From the NCBI RefSeq assembly GCF_047160095.1, contig NZ_AP038785.1:930001-994000 (forward strand): DNA of 64,000 bases, written 5' to 3'. Origin of the DNA: Rodentibacter abscessus. GTDB taxonomy: Bacteria > Pseudomonadota > Gammaproteobacteria > Enterobacterales > Pasteurellaceae. The stretch's first letter is position 1. Each line of letters starts with the position of its first letter. A model generated the notes under the pieces. The model worked only from the letters and a program-made list of their open reading frames with translations, ran no database searches and was not told where the DNA came from. Made by a program: the position numbers and the translations under genes. Shown one piece after another: positions 9,902-19,323 of the stretch.

Positions 9902-11020
9902 GTGGAAAATTCGGTTCAAAATAAGCCTATTATTGAGCTTCGTTCTATCAAAAAATCCTACGGTTCCAACACCATTATTAACGATTTTAATTTAACCATT
10001 AATAACGGTGAATTTGTTACGATTCTTGGCCCTTCCGGTTGTGGTAAAACCACGGTGTTACGCTTGTTGGCGGGTTTAGAAGAATTAGATTCAGGCCATA
10101 TCATTTTAGATGGTGAAGACATCACCGATATACCGGCGGAAAAACGTCATATTAATACGGTCTTCCAAAGTTATGCCCTGTTTCCACATATGACCATTTT
10201 TGAAAACGTGGCTTTTGGTTTACGCATGCAGAAAGTGCCTGAGGCAGAAATTAAACCTCGTGTATTGGAAGCATTACGTATGGTGCAACTGGAAGAAATG
10301 GCAGATCGTAAACCGACGCAATTATCAGGCGGCCAACAACAACGTATCGCAATTGCCCGTGCAGTGGTAAATAAACCCAAAGTGTTGTTGCTGGATGAGT
10401 CTTTATCTGCATTGGACTACAAATTGCGTAAACAAATGCAATACGAGCTTAAAGTCTTGCAACGTCAATTAGGTATCACCTTTATTTTCGTAACTCACGA
10501 TCAAGAAGAAGCGATCACGATGTCTGATCGAATCGTATTGTTACGTAAAGGAAAAATTGCACAAGACGGCTCTCCACGTGAAATTTATGAAGAACCTGCA
10601 AACTTGTTCGTAGCACGTTTTATCGGTGAGATTAATGTATTTGAAGCAACCGTGATCGAGCGTAAATCCGAAAATGTGGTTCTTGCCAATGTAGAAGGCC
10701 GCGTATGTGATATTTACACCGATATGGCTGTGGAAAAAGATCAAAAACTTCAGGTGCTACTTCGCCCTGAAGATATCGTGATCGAAGAGTTAGATGAAAA
10801 CGAGCAGTCCAAAGCAATTATAGGTCATATCATTGATCGTACCTATAAAGGTATGACATTAGAATCAACGGTAGAATTTGATCACAATGGAATGCGTGTT
10901 TTGGTAAGCGAATTCTTCAATGAAGATGATCCGCATATGGATCACAGTGTAGGACAGCGTGTAGGCATTACATGGCATGAAGGTTGGGAGGTTGTACTCA
11001 ACGATGAAGATAATCAATAA
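9902..11020 (+). CDS. potA: Spermidine/putrescine ABC importer, ATPase PotA
   Basis: Cytoplasmic ATPase of the PotABCD polyamine importer. From the GTG at 9902 it is 372 residues, beginning in the way I recall for H. influenzae PotA; upstream codons are in frame but not conserved. Walker A GPSGCGKT (43-50), Q-loop FQSYALFP, signature LSGGQQQR (141-148), Walker B VLLLDES (161-167) and switch THDQEEA are all present. The C-terminal regulatory domain (VLLRPEDIVIEE, YKGMTLEST) is PotA-type. A purine-rich stretch (AGGGAGAAAA) lies somewhat far upstream. The stop overlaps potB by 17 bases. Confidence 0.95.
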   Translation: MENSVQNKPIIELRSIKKSYGSNTIINDFNLTINNGEFVTILGPSGCGKTTVLRLLAGLEELDSGHIILDGEDITDIPAEKRHINTVFQSYALFPHMTIFENVAFGLRMQKVPEAEIKPRVLEALRMVQLEEMADRKPTQLSGGQQQRIAIARAVVNKPKVLLLDESLSALDYKLRKQMQYELKVLQRQLGITFIFVTHDQEEAITMSDRIVLLRKGKIAQDGSPREIYEEPANLFVARFIGEINVFEATVIERKSENVVLANVEGRVCDIYTDMAVEKDQKLQVLLRPEDIVIEELDENEQSKAIIGHIIDRTYKGMTLESTVEFDHNGMRVLVSEFFNEDDPHMDHSVGQRVGITWHEGWEVVLNDEDNQ

Positions 11021-11864
11021 TAAATTTCAAAAAATTACTGTTGCGATTATCTTCGGTTGGCTTATCTTCTTTGTGCTGATTCCAAATTTATTGGTTTTAG
11101 CCGTAAGTTTTTTAACCCGAGATGGTAGCAACTTTTATTCATTCCCGATTACGATTGAAAACTACGCCAATTTATTTAACCCGCTTTATGCGCAAGTGGT
11201 GTGGAATTCTTTATATATGTCGGGTATTGCCACCATTATTTGCTTGCTGATCGGCTACCCGTTCGCCTTTATGATGAGCAAAATAAACCCGAAATACCGA
11301 CCGCTCTTATTGTTCCTTGTGGTTCTACCTTTCTGGACAAACTCGTTGATTCGTATTTACGGGCTAAAAGTGTTCCTTGGTGTAAAAGGGGTATTGAATA
11401 CAATGCTGATGGATATGGGCATTTTGACTGAACCTATTCGTATTTTAAACACGGAAGTCGCAGTGATTATCGGTTTGGTTTACTTATTGTTGCCATTTAT
11501 GATTCTGCCTCTTTATTCCGCAATTGAAAAATTAGACGGTCGCTTATTGGAAGCTGCAAAAGACTTAGGCGCAAATGCAATTCAGCGTTTCTTCCGAGTC
11601 ATTCTGCCGCTCACAATGCCGGGTATTGTTGCAGGCTGTCTATTGGTATTGTTGCCTGCAATGGGAATGTTCTATGTCGCAGACTTACTTGGCGGTGCAA
11701 AAGTATTACTTGTGGGTAACGTTATTAAGAGTGAATTCTTAATTTCCCGTAACTGGCCGTTCGGTTCTGCAATTAGCATCGGCTTAACCATTTTAATGGC
11801 ATTGTTAATTTTCGTTTACTATCGTGCTAATAAGCTATTGAATAAAAAAGTGGAGTTAGAATAA
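11004..11864 (+). CDS. potB: Spermidine/putrescine ABC importer, permease PotB
   Basis: Inner-membrane permease, 286 residues from the ATG at 11004, which sits inside the end of potA and follows GGGAGG. About six hydrophobic segments are seen, starting with the first at 10-30. The cytoplasmic EAA loop that contacts PotA reads EAAKDLGANAIQRFFRVILP. It is very similar to H. influenzae PotB. The TAATG overlap with potC indicates translational coupling. Confidence 0.96.
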   Translation: MKIINNKFQKITVAIIFGWLIFFVLIPNLLVLAVSFLTRDGSNFYSFPITIENYANLFNPLYAQVVWNSLYMSGIATIICLLIGYPFAFMMSKINPKYRPLLLFLVVLPFWTNSLIRIYGLKVFLGVKGVLNTMLMDMGILTEPIRILNTEVAVIIGLVYLLLPFMILPLYSAIEKLDGRLLEAAKDLGANAIQRFFRVILPLTMPGIVAGCLLVLLPAMGMFYVADLLGGAKVLLVGNVIKSEFLISRNWPFGSAISIGLTILMALLIFVYYRANKLLNKKVELE

Positions 11865-12634
11865 TGAGCCGTTTACTACGTAATATCTTTATGTTTGTGG
11901 TATACGCTTATTTGTATATCCCAATTGTTATTTTAGTGACGAATTCCTTTAATGCCGATCGCTACGGGTTAAGTTGGAAAGGCTTTAGCTGGAACTGGTA
12001 TGAACGTTTATTTAACAACGACACCCTAATCCAAGCAGCAATCCACTCTGTAACCATTGCGTTTTTTGCGGCAACCTTGGCCACAATAATCGGCGGCTTG
12101 ACTGCTATTGCGCTTTATCGTTATCGTTTCCGCGGTAAACAAGCTGTAAGCGGAATGCTATTTATCGTAATGATGTCGCCGGATATCGTGATGGCGGTTT
12201 CTTTACTCGCACTATTTATGGTAGTAGGAATTTCATTAGGTTTCTGGTCGTTATTATTGGCACACGTTACTTTTTGTCTGCCTTATGTAACGGTAACCAT
12301 CTTCTCGCGCTTGAACGGTTTTGATTCAAGAATGTTAGAAGCTGCAAAAGATTTGGGTGCAAGCGAATTAACCATTTTACGTAAAATTATTCTTCCGCTT
12401 GCTTTGCCGGCGGTCGTTTCAGGTTGGTTGCTAAGTTTTACCATTTCACTAGATGATGTTGTGGTTTCCTCTTTTGTAAGCGGTGTGAGTTACGAGATTT
12501 TACCGTTGCGTATCTTCTCCTTAGTGAAAACCGGTGTAACGCCTGAAGTGAATGCCCTTGCAACGATTATGATCGTTCTTTCACTGGCATTGGTGATTCT
12601 AAGCCAGTTAATCGCACGTAAAAATAATCACTAA
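11864..12634 (+). CDS. potC: Spermidine/putrescine ABC importer, permease PotC
   Basis: Second permease subunit, 256 residues, with six predicted membrane segments and the EAA loop EAAKDLGASELTILRKIILP. Its start overlaps the potB stop by one base. Two terminator-like hairpins follow before potD, which may lower or uncouple potD transcription. Confidence 0.96.
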   Translation: MSRLLRNIFMFVVYAYLYIPIVILVTNSFNADRYGLSWKGFSWNWYERLFNNDTLIQAAIHSVTIAFFAATLATIIGGLTAIALYRYRFRGKQAVSGMLFIVMMSPDIVMAVSLLALFMVVGISLGFWSLLLAHVTFCLPYVTVTIFSRLNGFDSRMLEAAKDLGASELTILRKIILPLALPAVVSGWLLSFTISLDDVVVSSFVSGVSYEILPLRIFSLVKTGVTPEVNALATIMIVLSLALVILSQLIARKNNH

Positions 12635-12677
12635 GGGATATAAAAAGTTTCACAAACCCTTGAATATCAAATAGAAT

Positions 12678-12707
12678 ACGCCTTGACGCACAATCAAGGC
12701 GTTTTTT
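12678..12707 (+). terminator. First terminator hairpin between potC and potD
   Basis: ACGCCTTGA and TCAAGGCGT arms with a 7-nt loop, followed by six T. Confidence 0.8.
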
Positions 12708-12710
12708 ATG

Positions 12711-12735
12711 CCTGCCACTCGGCAGGTGGTTTTTT
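12711..12735 (+). terminator. Second hairpin between potC and potD
   Basis: CCTGCC-ACTC-GGCAGG followed by TGG and six T, ending about 30 bases before the potD start. Stacked behind the first hairpin, it suggests strong or regulated termination inside the operon. Confidence 0.65.
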
Positions 12736-12764
12736 ACGATACTCTTTACGGAGAACAAACAAAA

Positions 12765-13847
12765 ATGAAAAAATTTGCAGGTTTAATTACCGCCGGTTTA
12801 GTGGCTGCAACGCTAACCGCTTGTAACGATAAAGAAAACAAGTCTGGAACCGCCAATGCGCCGGCTACTGCTAATGATACTGTGTATCTCTATACTTGGA
12901 CGGAATACGTGCCGGACGGTCTTTTAGATGAATTTACGAAAGAAACCGGTATTAAAGTTATCGTTTCAAGTCTTGAATCAAATGAAACGATGTATGCAAA
13001 ACTCAAAACCCAAGGCAAAGCCGGCGGTTACGATGTTATTGCTCCTTCTAACTACTTTGTGTCTAAAATGGCACGTGAAGGTATGTTAAAAGAACTTGAT
13101 CACAGCAAATTACCTGTAATTAAAGAATTAGATCCTGATTGGCTAAATAAACCTTACGACAAAGGCAACAAATACTCATTGCCACAATTATTGGGGGCAC
13201 CGGGTATTGCATTTAATACCGGAACTTACAAAGGTTCGGAATTTACCTCTTGGGGCGATTTGTGGAAACCTGAATTTGCGAACAAAGTTCAATTATTAGA
13301 TGATGCCCGTGAAGTATTCAACATTGCGTTATTAAAAATCGGCCAAGATCCAAACACGCAAGATCCTGCGGTTATCAAACAAGCCTATGAGGAATTATTG
13401 AAATTACGTCCGAACGTACTTTCCTTTAATTCTGACAATCCGGCAAACTCTTTCATTTCAGGTGAAGTCGAATTAGGTCAATTATGGAATGGTTCCGTGC
13501 GTATTGCGAAGAAAGAAAAAGCACCATTAAATATGGTATTCCCGAAAGAAGGCCCGGTGCTTTGGGTTGATACGCTCGCAATCCCGGCAACCTCTAAAAA
13601 CCCTGATGGTGCGCACAAACTTATCAACTATATGTTAGGTGCAAAAGCGGCAGAGAAACTAACTTTGGCTATCGGCTACCCGACGGCAAATCTTGAAGCC
13701 AAAAAGGTGTTGCCAAAAGAAATTACCGAAGATCCTTCAATCTACCCAACCACCGAAGTGTTAAAAAACAGCTACTGGCAAGATGACGTAGGTGATGCAA
13801 TTCAATACTACGAACAATACTACCAAGAGTTAAAAGCGGCTAAATAA
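12765..13847 (+). CDS. potD: Spermidine/putrescine-binding protein PotD
   Basis: Substrate-binding component of the polyamine importer, 360 residues. The ATG at 12765 follows GGAGAA and gives a signal peptide ending in LTAC with Cys20, so it is probably a lipoprotein anchored to the inner membrane. Polyamine-binding family blocks include YTWTEYVPDGLLDEF near 42-56, YDVIAPSNYFV, SLPQLLGAPGIAFN, and WVDTLAIPATSKNP. It lies 130 bases after potC behind two hairpins. Haemophilus genomes can carry more than one potD; the position here marks it as the operon copy. Confidence 0.95.
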   Translation: MKKFAGLITAGLVAATLTACNDKENKSGTANAPATANDTVYLYTWTEYVPDGLLDEFTKETGIKVIVSSLESNETMYAKLKTQGKAGGYDVIAPSNYFVSKMAREGMLKELDHSKLPVIKELDPDWLNKPYDKGNKYSLPQLLGAPGIAFNTGTYKGSEFTSWGDLWKPEFANKVQLLDDAREVFNIALLKIGQDPNTQDPAVIKQAYEELLKLRPNVLSFNSDNPANSFISGEVELGQLWNGSVRIAKKEKAPLNMVFPKEGPVLWVDTLAIPATSKNPDGAHKLINYMLGAKAAEKLTLAIGYPTANLEAKKVLPKEITEDPSIYPTTEVLKNSYWQDDVGDAIQYYEQYYQELKAAK

Positions 13848-13868
13848 TCCGATTTAACTCCAAATCAT

Positions 13869-13906
13869 AAGAGCGGTCAAAAATACTTGTGATTTTGACC
13901 GCTCTT
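13869..13906. terminator. Bidirectional terminator between potD and tldD
   Basis: AAGAGCGGTCAAAA and TTTTGACCGCTCTT arms between two convergent genes. It resembles a paired uptake signal, but the core reads GAGCGGT rather than GTGCGGT, so it is a degenerate or non-functional uptake site. Confidence 0.8.
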
Positions 13907-13949
13907 TATTCATTTAATCTTGTGGTAAACAAACGCTTTTATTGAGAAA

Positions 13950-15398
13950 TTAATTCGTACCACCCACTGTAATTTCATCAATTTTCAACGCAGGTTGTCC
14001 CACGCCGACAGGTACGCTTTGCCCGTCTTTACCGCAAACGCCGATGCCTAAATCCAATTCGCTTTTATCGGCTACCATAGAAATCTTCTGCATCACTTCA
14101 ATTCCGCTGCCAATCAATGTTGCGCCTTTTACCGGTTTGGTAATTTTCCCTTTTTCAATAAGATAAGCCTCTGAAGTTGAAAATACGAATTTACCGGAAG
14201 TAATATCTACCTGTCCGCCACCGAAGTGCGGTGCGTAAATACCACGATCTACCGAGTTAAGCAAATCATCAAAGTTACTTTGCCCTGCCAACATATAAGT
14301 ATTTGTCATACGTGGCATTGGTAAATGGGCGTAGGATTCACGTCTGCCGTTACCTGTCGGTTTCACGCCCATAAGGCGGGCGTTCATCTTATCTTGCATA
14401 TAACCTTGCAAAATACCGTCCTTAATTAATACATTACATTGGCTAGGCACGCCCTCATCATCAATAGTGAGAGAACCTCGGCGATGAGCAATAGTGCCAT
14501 CATCAACAATAGTACAAAGTGGCGAAGTCACCAACTCGCCCACTTTACCGGTGAAAAGCGAGCTTTCCTTACGGTTAAAATCCCCCTCTAATCCATGCCC
14601 AACGGCCTCGTGCAATAATACCCCCGGCCAACCGGCTCCAAGTATAACGGGCATCAATCCCGCAGGTGCAGCAACAGCATTTAGATTGACTAAGGCTTGT
14701 CGAACGGCTTCTTTAGCGAAATTCACCGCTCGAATATCACCGTCAATAACTTCAAAAAACCAATCCAAACCAAAACGGCCGCCGGAACCGCAACTACCAC
14801 GCTCGCGCTTGCCGTCTTCTTCCACCAACACTGAAATAGATAAACGCACAAGCGGACGAATATCCGCAGCTAAAGTTCCGTCCGTTGCCATAATCAGCAC
14901 TTCTTCATAAACCGAACTTAACCCGGCAGAAACCCGGGTAACACGTTTATCCTCCGCACGAGCGGTACGATCAACCAGATGTAATAATTCTATTTTTTTC
15001 TCTTTAGAGAGACTTTCCAAAGGGTTAATCGCTGCATAGCGGCTAGTCGGAGTTATCTCATTGAATGCTTTCGGCACAATGATATTACCTTGTTGAGGCT
15101 GTGCAATTCCTTTTGCGGCATTGGCACATTGTTGTAGCGAAACAAGATTAATTTGATCCGAATAGGCAAAACCGGTTTTTTCACCGGACACCGCACGTAC
15201 GCCTACCCCACGATCGATATGAAATCCCCCCTCTTTAATAATGCCGTCTTCCAACACCCAATTTTCGTCCTGACTAAGTTGAAAATATAAATCCGCATAA
15301 TCGATGTTGCGATGCGACATTAAATCAAAAATATTGAGTAACTCTTTAGTAGATAAATTACTTGGGGTAAGTAAAGTATTTGAAACTTGATTTAACAT
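13950..15398 (-). CDS. tldD: Metalloprotease TldD
   Basis: 482 residues (E. coli TldD 481). TldD with its partner TldE (PmbA) forms a cytosolic zinc protease that degrades unfolded peptides and, in enterobacteria, matures microcin B17 and degrades CcdA. The zinc motif HEAVGHGLEGD lies near residue 262, followed by the TldD blocks NARLMGVKPTGNGRRES and PRMTNTYML. ATG is preceded by CGGAGAAC. No tldE/pmbA gene lies nearby in this window. Confidence 0.95.
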   Translation of the reverse strand: MLNQVSNTLLTPSNLSTKELLNIFDLMSHRNIDYADLYFQLSQDENWVLEDGIIKEGGFHIDRGVGVRAVSGEKTGFAYSDQINLVSLQQCANAAKGIAQPQQGNIIVPKAFNEITPTSRYAAINPLESLSKEKKIELLHLVDRTARAEDKRVTRVSAGLSSVYEEVLIMATDGTLAADIRPLVRLSISVLVEEDGKRERGSCGSGGRFGLDWFFEVIDGDIRAVNFAKEAVRQALVNLNAVAAPAGLMPVILGAGWPGVLLHEAVGHGLEGDFNRKESSLFTGKVGELVTSPLCTIVDDGTIAHRRGSLTIDDEGVPSQCNVLIKDGILQGYMQDKMNARLMGVKPTGNGRRESYAHLPMPRMTNTYMLAGQSNFDDLLNSVDRGIYAPHFGGGQVDITSGKFVFSTSEAYLIEKGKITKPVKGATLIGSGIEVMQKISMVADKSELDLGIGVCGKDGQSVPVGVGQPALKIDEITVGGTN

Positions 15399-15430
15399 TT
15401 GTTCTCCGAAATTATATCCAATATTTATCG

Positions 15431-15555
15431 AGGGTACTGTGCGTTAAGCTTTGCGTAACGCACCATTTCATCATTAACCCCTCTATATGGTTGCGTTACG
15501 GCTTCGCCTAACGGCACCCCACGATGATTTGCATAAGTGCTACATAATACCTAAA
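15431..15555. repeat. Dispersed intergenic repeat, copy A
   Basis: It contains two inverted GCGTTA/TAACGC-type arms around CTTTGCG and GGCTTCGCC, then a tail TGCTACATAATACC. The same elements occur in copies B (20008-20131) and C (24477-24670), and a partial tail near 53082-53116. It looks like a small non-coding mobile or REP-like family. Confidence 0.7.
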
Positions 15556-15636
15556 TTTTTCGATATTTTATTGTAAGTGCATAAAACTGAAATAATATAA
15601 TCCTGCTTTCATGCGAACCGAACGGAATGAAAAATA

Positions 15637-16485
15637 TTATTTAAAATTATCCAATCCAAACCGGTATAAAGCGTTCCTTTTATAACCATACACTTCCGCT
15701 ACGATTGCCGCCGCTTTTTTAAGCGGTAATTCTTGCGAAATTAATCTTAAGGCTTTAATGGCTTGCGGTGAAAATTCTTCCTCTTGCTGGGATTTTGCTT
15801 TTCCTTCCACAACCAACACCATTTCACCTTTTGTGCGGTTAGGATCTTCAACAAGCCATTCTCGTAAATTTTTAATCCTGTCGCCGTGGATCGTTTCCCA
15901 AGTTTTCGTGATTTCACGTGCCAATACCACGTACCGATCTTCACCGAGAACTTCTTGCATATCCGCAAGGGTCTCCAAAATTCGATGAGTCGATTCATAA
16001 AAAATCAACGTACGCTCTTCTTCCGCTACGTTTTCCAATTTATCTTTACGTGCCTTTGTCTTCGCCGGTAAAAATCCCTCGAAACAAAAGCGATCAGAAG
16101 CGATTCCTGAAGCACAAAGTGCGGTAATGGCGGCACAAGCCCCCGGCAAAGGCACGACATAAACGCCAGCCTCGCGACATCGGCGAACCAAATGAAAACC
16201 GGGATCACTAATTAAAGGCGTGCCCGCATCGGAAATCAAGGCGATATTTATCCCCTGTTTAAGTTTTTCGACCAAAATATGGGCTTTTTCTTGTTCATTA
16301 TGATCATGTAAAGCAAAAAACGGCTTTTTGATTCCATAGTGACTTAATAATAAACCGCTATGCCGCGTGTCTTCCGCCGCAATTAAATCCACTTGTGAAA
16401 AGGTATCCAAAGCCCGTTGGGTAATATCTTGCAAATTGCCGATGGGGGTCGCTACGATATATAAAATTCCGGTTAAATCATTCAT
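15637..16485 (-). CDS. rsmI: 16S rRNA 2'-O-ribose C1402 methyltransferase RsmI
   Basis: SAM-dependent methyltransferase of the tetrapyrrole-methylase fold that modifies C1402 in the decoding centre; 282 residues (E. coli 286). Family blocks seen are YIVATPIGNLQDIT near residues 8-21, AAEDTRHSGLLLSHYGI, and SDAGTPLISDPGF followed by PLPGACAAITAL. It is divergent from lpoA, with 77 bases between starts, the common Pasteurellaceae and enterobacterial arrangement. Confidence 0.96.
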   Translation of the reverse strand: MNDLTGILYIVATPIGNLQDITQRALDTFSQVDLIAAEDTRHSGLLLSHYGIKKPFFALHDHNEQEKAHILVEKLKQGINIALISDAGTPLISDPGFHLVRRCREAGVYVVPLPGACAAITALCASGIASDRFCFEGFLPAKTKARKDKLENVAEEERTLIFYESTHRILETLADMQEVLGEDRYVVLAREITKTWETIHGDRIKNLREWLVEDPNRTKGEMVLVVEGKAKSQQEEEFSPQAIKALRLISQELPLKKAAAIVAEVYGYKRNALYRFGLDNFK

Positions 16486-16562
16486 TTTTGTTTGCTTTTA
16501 AGATTCGAGATAAGTAAGATCGCCCTCATTATTGACTCATTCATAACGGAGCAAAAGCGAAT

Positions 16563-18284
16563 ATGTCTATTCTATTACAAGGCAGCCGTTTTAAAAAACG
16601 TTTAATGCCGATTTTGTTATCTGTAGCATTAGCCGGTTGTTCAAATTTATTTGGTAGCAGCTTCACTGAAACCTTACAACGTGATGCCAATGCCAGTTCT
16701 GAATTTTATATGAATAAATTAGAACAAACCCAAAATACAGAAGACAGAGAAACCTATAAATTGCTTGCCGCACGAGCATTCATTTCAGAAAATAAAGTAG
16801 CGCAATCCGAAGCGATTTTATCGGAACTCGGGGAATTAAACGATGCGCAAAAACTTGACCGCACTTTAATTGAAGCCCGTCTTTCGGCAGCCAAAGGGGC
16901 AAATGAAGTAGCCCAAAGCCAATTACGCTTAATTGATTTGAATAAGCTCAGCCCGTCACAAAAGGCACGCTATTATGAGACACAGGCAATCGTGGCGGAA
17001 AATCGTAAAGATGTGATTGGAGCTGTAAAAGCGCGTATCAAAATGGATAAAAATCTTACCGATGTGCAACGCCGTCAAGAAAACGTAGATAAAAGCTGGG
17101 CATTATTACGTTCGGCAAATACCGGTGTCATCAATAATACATCGGATGAAGGTGATGCGGCATTAGGCGGTTGGCTCACCTTAATCAAAGCATATAATGA
17201 TAATATCCGCCAGCCTGTACAACTAAGCCAAGCATTACAAAATTGGAAAGTTGCCTATCCAAATCACGCTGCGGCGACTCTTTTTCCAAAGGAATTACAA
17301 AGTTTATTAAATTTCCAACAAACCAATTTAGCTCAAATCGGTTTGGTATTACCGGTTAGCGGGGACGGTCAAATTTTAGGGAATACGATTCTCTCCGGTT
17401 TTAATGATGCCAAAGGCAACTCATCTATTCCGGTGCAGATTTTTGACTCTTCCACACATTCTATTGATGAGATTATTGCACAAGCGAAACAATCGGGGAT
17501 CAAAGCACTGGTGGGGCCGCTACTTAAGCAAAATGTGGATGCCGTCATCGCCAATCCTGCTTCCGTACAAGGCATTGATGTATTAGCGCTAAATGCAACA
17601 CCAAATGCACGTGCAATTAATCAAATGTGTTACTACGGCTTATCACCGGAAGATGAAGCGGAATCCGCAGCAAACAAAATGTGGAATGACGGCGTGCGTA
17701 ACCCTGTCGTGGCAATGCCGCAAAGTGAATTAGGTCAGCGTGTCGGTAATGCTTTTAATGTTCGTTGGCAGCAATTAGCTTCAAGAGATGCAAACATCCG
17801 TTATTATAATTTAGCGGCAGATGTGCCTTATTTCTTCCAAGAAAACGGTGCAAATTCAACCGCACTTTATGTGGTCGCCAACCCTGATGAATTAGCCGAA
17901 ATAAAAGGTTATCTTGCTAACAGTACGTCAAATGTAAAAATCTATGCAAGCTCACGTTCTAATGCGGCGAGCAATTCAGCCGAATATATTGCACAAATGA
18001 ACGGTGTACAATTTAGTGATATTCCCTTCTTTAAAGAATCCACCTCCGAACAATATCAAAAAGTAGCAGGTTCAACCGGTGGCGAATATCAATTAATGCG
18101 TTTATATGCAATGGGTGCTGATGCGTGGTTATTAATCAATCATTTCAATGAATTACGCCAAGTTCCGGGGTATCAATTAAGCGGTTTAACCGGTGTATTA
18201 AGTGCAGGGCCGAACTGTAATGTAGAACGGGATATGACGTGGTTCCAATATCAAGATGGTAACATCGTCCCTATCAGCAACTAA
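16563..18284 (+). CDS. lpoA: Outer-membrane lipoprotein LpoA, activator of PBP1a
   Basis: 573 residues. The signal peptide ends in a lipobox (ALAGC, Cys26). The N-terminal half is helical and TPR-like; the C-terminal half has a periplasmic-binding-protein fold (IGLVLPVSGDGQILGNTI near 259-276, then IKALVGPLLKQNVD). LpoA spans the periplasm and stimulates the transpeptidase of PBP1a (MrcA). It is essential in H. influenzae as known from the literature. It heads lpoA-yraN-diaA-dolP; one base separates its stop from yraN. Confidence 0.93.
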   Translation: MSILLQGSRFKKRLMPILLSVALAGCSNLFGSSFTETLQRDANASSEFYMNKLEQTQNTEDRETYKLLAARAFISENKVAQSEAILSELGELNDAQKLDRTLIEARLSAAKGANEVAQSQLRLIDLNKLSPSQKARYYETQAIVAENRKDVIGAVKARIKMDKNLTDVQRRQENVDKSWALLRSANTGVINNTSDEGDAALGGWLTLIKAYNDNIRQPVQLSQALQNWKVAYPNHAAATLFPKELQSLLNFQQTNLAQIGLVLPVSGDGQILGNTILSGFNDAKGNSSIPVQIFDSSTHSIDEIIAQAKQSGIKALVGPLLKQNVDAVIANPASVQGIDVLALNATPNARAINQMCYYGLSPEDEAESAANKMWNDGVRNPVVAMPQSELGQRVGNAFNVRWQQLASRDANIRYYNLAADVPYFFQENGANSTALYVVANPDELAEIKGYLANSTSNVKIYASSRSNAASNSAEYIAQMNGVQFSDIPFFKESTSEQYQKVAGSTGGEYQLMRLYAMGADAWLLINHFNELRQVPGYQLSGLTGVLSAGPNCNVERDMTWFQYQDGNIVPISN

Positions 18285-18285
18285 T

Positions 18286-18645
18286 ATGTTTTCTTTAAAA
18301 CGTCAACAAGGCGCGGGCTTTGAGCATCAGGCTCGCCTTTTTTTGGAGTCAAAAGGCTTGCGTTTTATTGCGGCAAATCAAAATTTCAAATGTGGCGAAC
18401 TTGATCTTGTTATGCAAGACAACCAAACCATTGTATTTGTAGAAGTTCGCCAACGTTCTCATTCAAGTTTCGGATCTGCAGTGGATAGCGTAGATTGGCG
18501 AAAGCAGCAAAAATGGCTTGATGCAGCCAATCTTTGGCTTGCCGAACGCGATCTGAGTTTAGAAGATGCAGATTGTCGTTTTGATCTCATTGCTTTCGGC
18601 AAAAATGCACAAGATATCCAATGGATTCCTAATTTTCTTGATTAA
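18286..18645 (+). CDS. yraN: UPF0102 family protein YraN
   Basis: 119 residues starting at the ATG one base past the lpoA stop. Restriction-endonuclease-like fold proteins of this family carry the E-x(n)-G-E-x-D-x(n)-E-V-x pattern, seen here as CGELDLVMQD and IVFVEVRQR. Function is not established; a nuclease or DNA-processing role is proposed from the fold. It sits between lpoA and diaA as in related genomes. Confidence 0.9.
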   Translation: MFSLKRQQGAGFEHQARLFLESKGLRFIAANQNFKCGELDLVMQDNQTIVFVEVRQRSHSSFGSAVDSVDWRKQQKWLDAANLWLAERDLSLEDADCRFDLIAFGKNAQDIQWIPNFLD

Positions 18646-18659
18646 TTTTACTTTCAACT

Positions 18660-19244
18660 ATGTTACAAAACGTTAAAGATATTTACAGCGAAAGCATTCA
18701 AATCCAAATTTCCGCTTCCAGTTTACTCACAGAAAATATTGCCAATGCCAGCCAAAAAGTCATTCAATGCTTACTCGGGGGCAATAAAGTGATTGCTTGC
18801 GGCATTAAACGTTCTTATGCGAACGCACAATTCTTAGTATCCAATTTACTTAATCGCTATGATATTGAACGTCCGAGCTTTCCTTCCGTGTTATTAAGTC
18901 TAGAAAGTGCGGTCGGATCTTCATTAGTTTTTGATCATTTAGCGGAAAATCTTTATCTGCATCAATTTAATGCTATTGCCAAACCGGGCGATTTACTCCT
19001 CGCCTTTGCCCCGCTCGGCTCAGAAAAAGCCGTGCTAAACACGATTGCCAATGCGGTAAGTAAAGAAATCGGCGTCATTGTTCTAACCGGTTCAAATAAT
19101 GATACGATTCAGGGATTATTGGCAGAAAATGATCTCGAAATTTCCATTCCAACTAATAAAGAAAGCCGTATTTTAGAAAATCATTTATTTGTGATTAATG
19201 CGATTTGCGAACTCATTGATCAGACTCTATTTCCAAGAGCTTGA
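18660..19244 (+). CDS. diaA: DnaA-initiator-associating protein DiaA (SIS domain)
   Basis: 194 residues (E. coli 196) with a single SIS phosphosugar-binding domain. Typical blocks are GGNKVIACGIKRSYANAQ near 40-57, and LLAFAPLGSEKAVLNTI. DiaA forms a tetramer that binds DnaA and promotes timely initiation at oriC. Starts 14 bases after yraN, same operon. Confidence 0.9.
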   Translation: MLQNVKDIYSESIQIQISASSLLTENIANASQKVIQCLLGGNKVIACGIKRSYANAQFLVSNLLNRYDIERPSFPSVLLSLESAVGSSLVFDHLAENLYLHQFNAIAKPGDLLLAFAPLGSEKAVLNTIANAVSKEIGVIVLTGSNNDTIQGLLAENDLEISIPTNKESRILENHLFVINAICELIDQTLFPRA

Positions 19245-19323
19245 CAGAATGCCGATTCACCGCCAAACTATTTTGCAAATTCTTTGACTAAGTGACTAAT
19301 TCATTTACATAAAGGAGATGACG

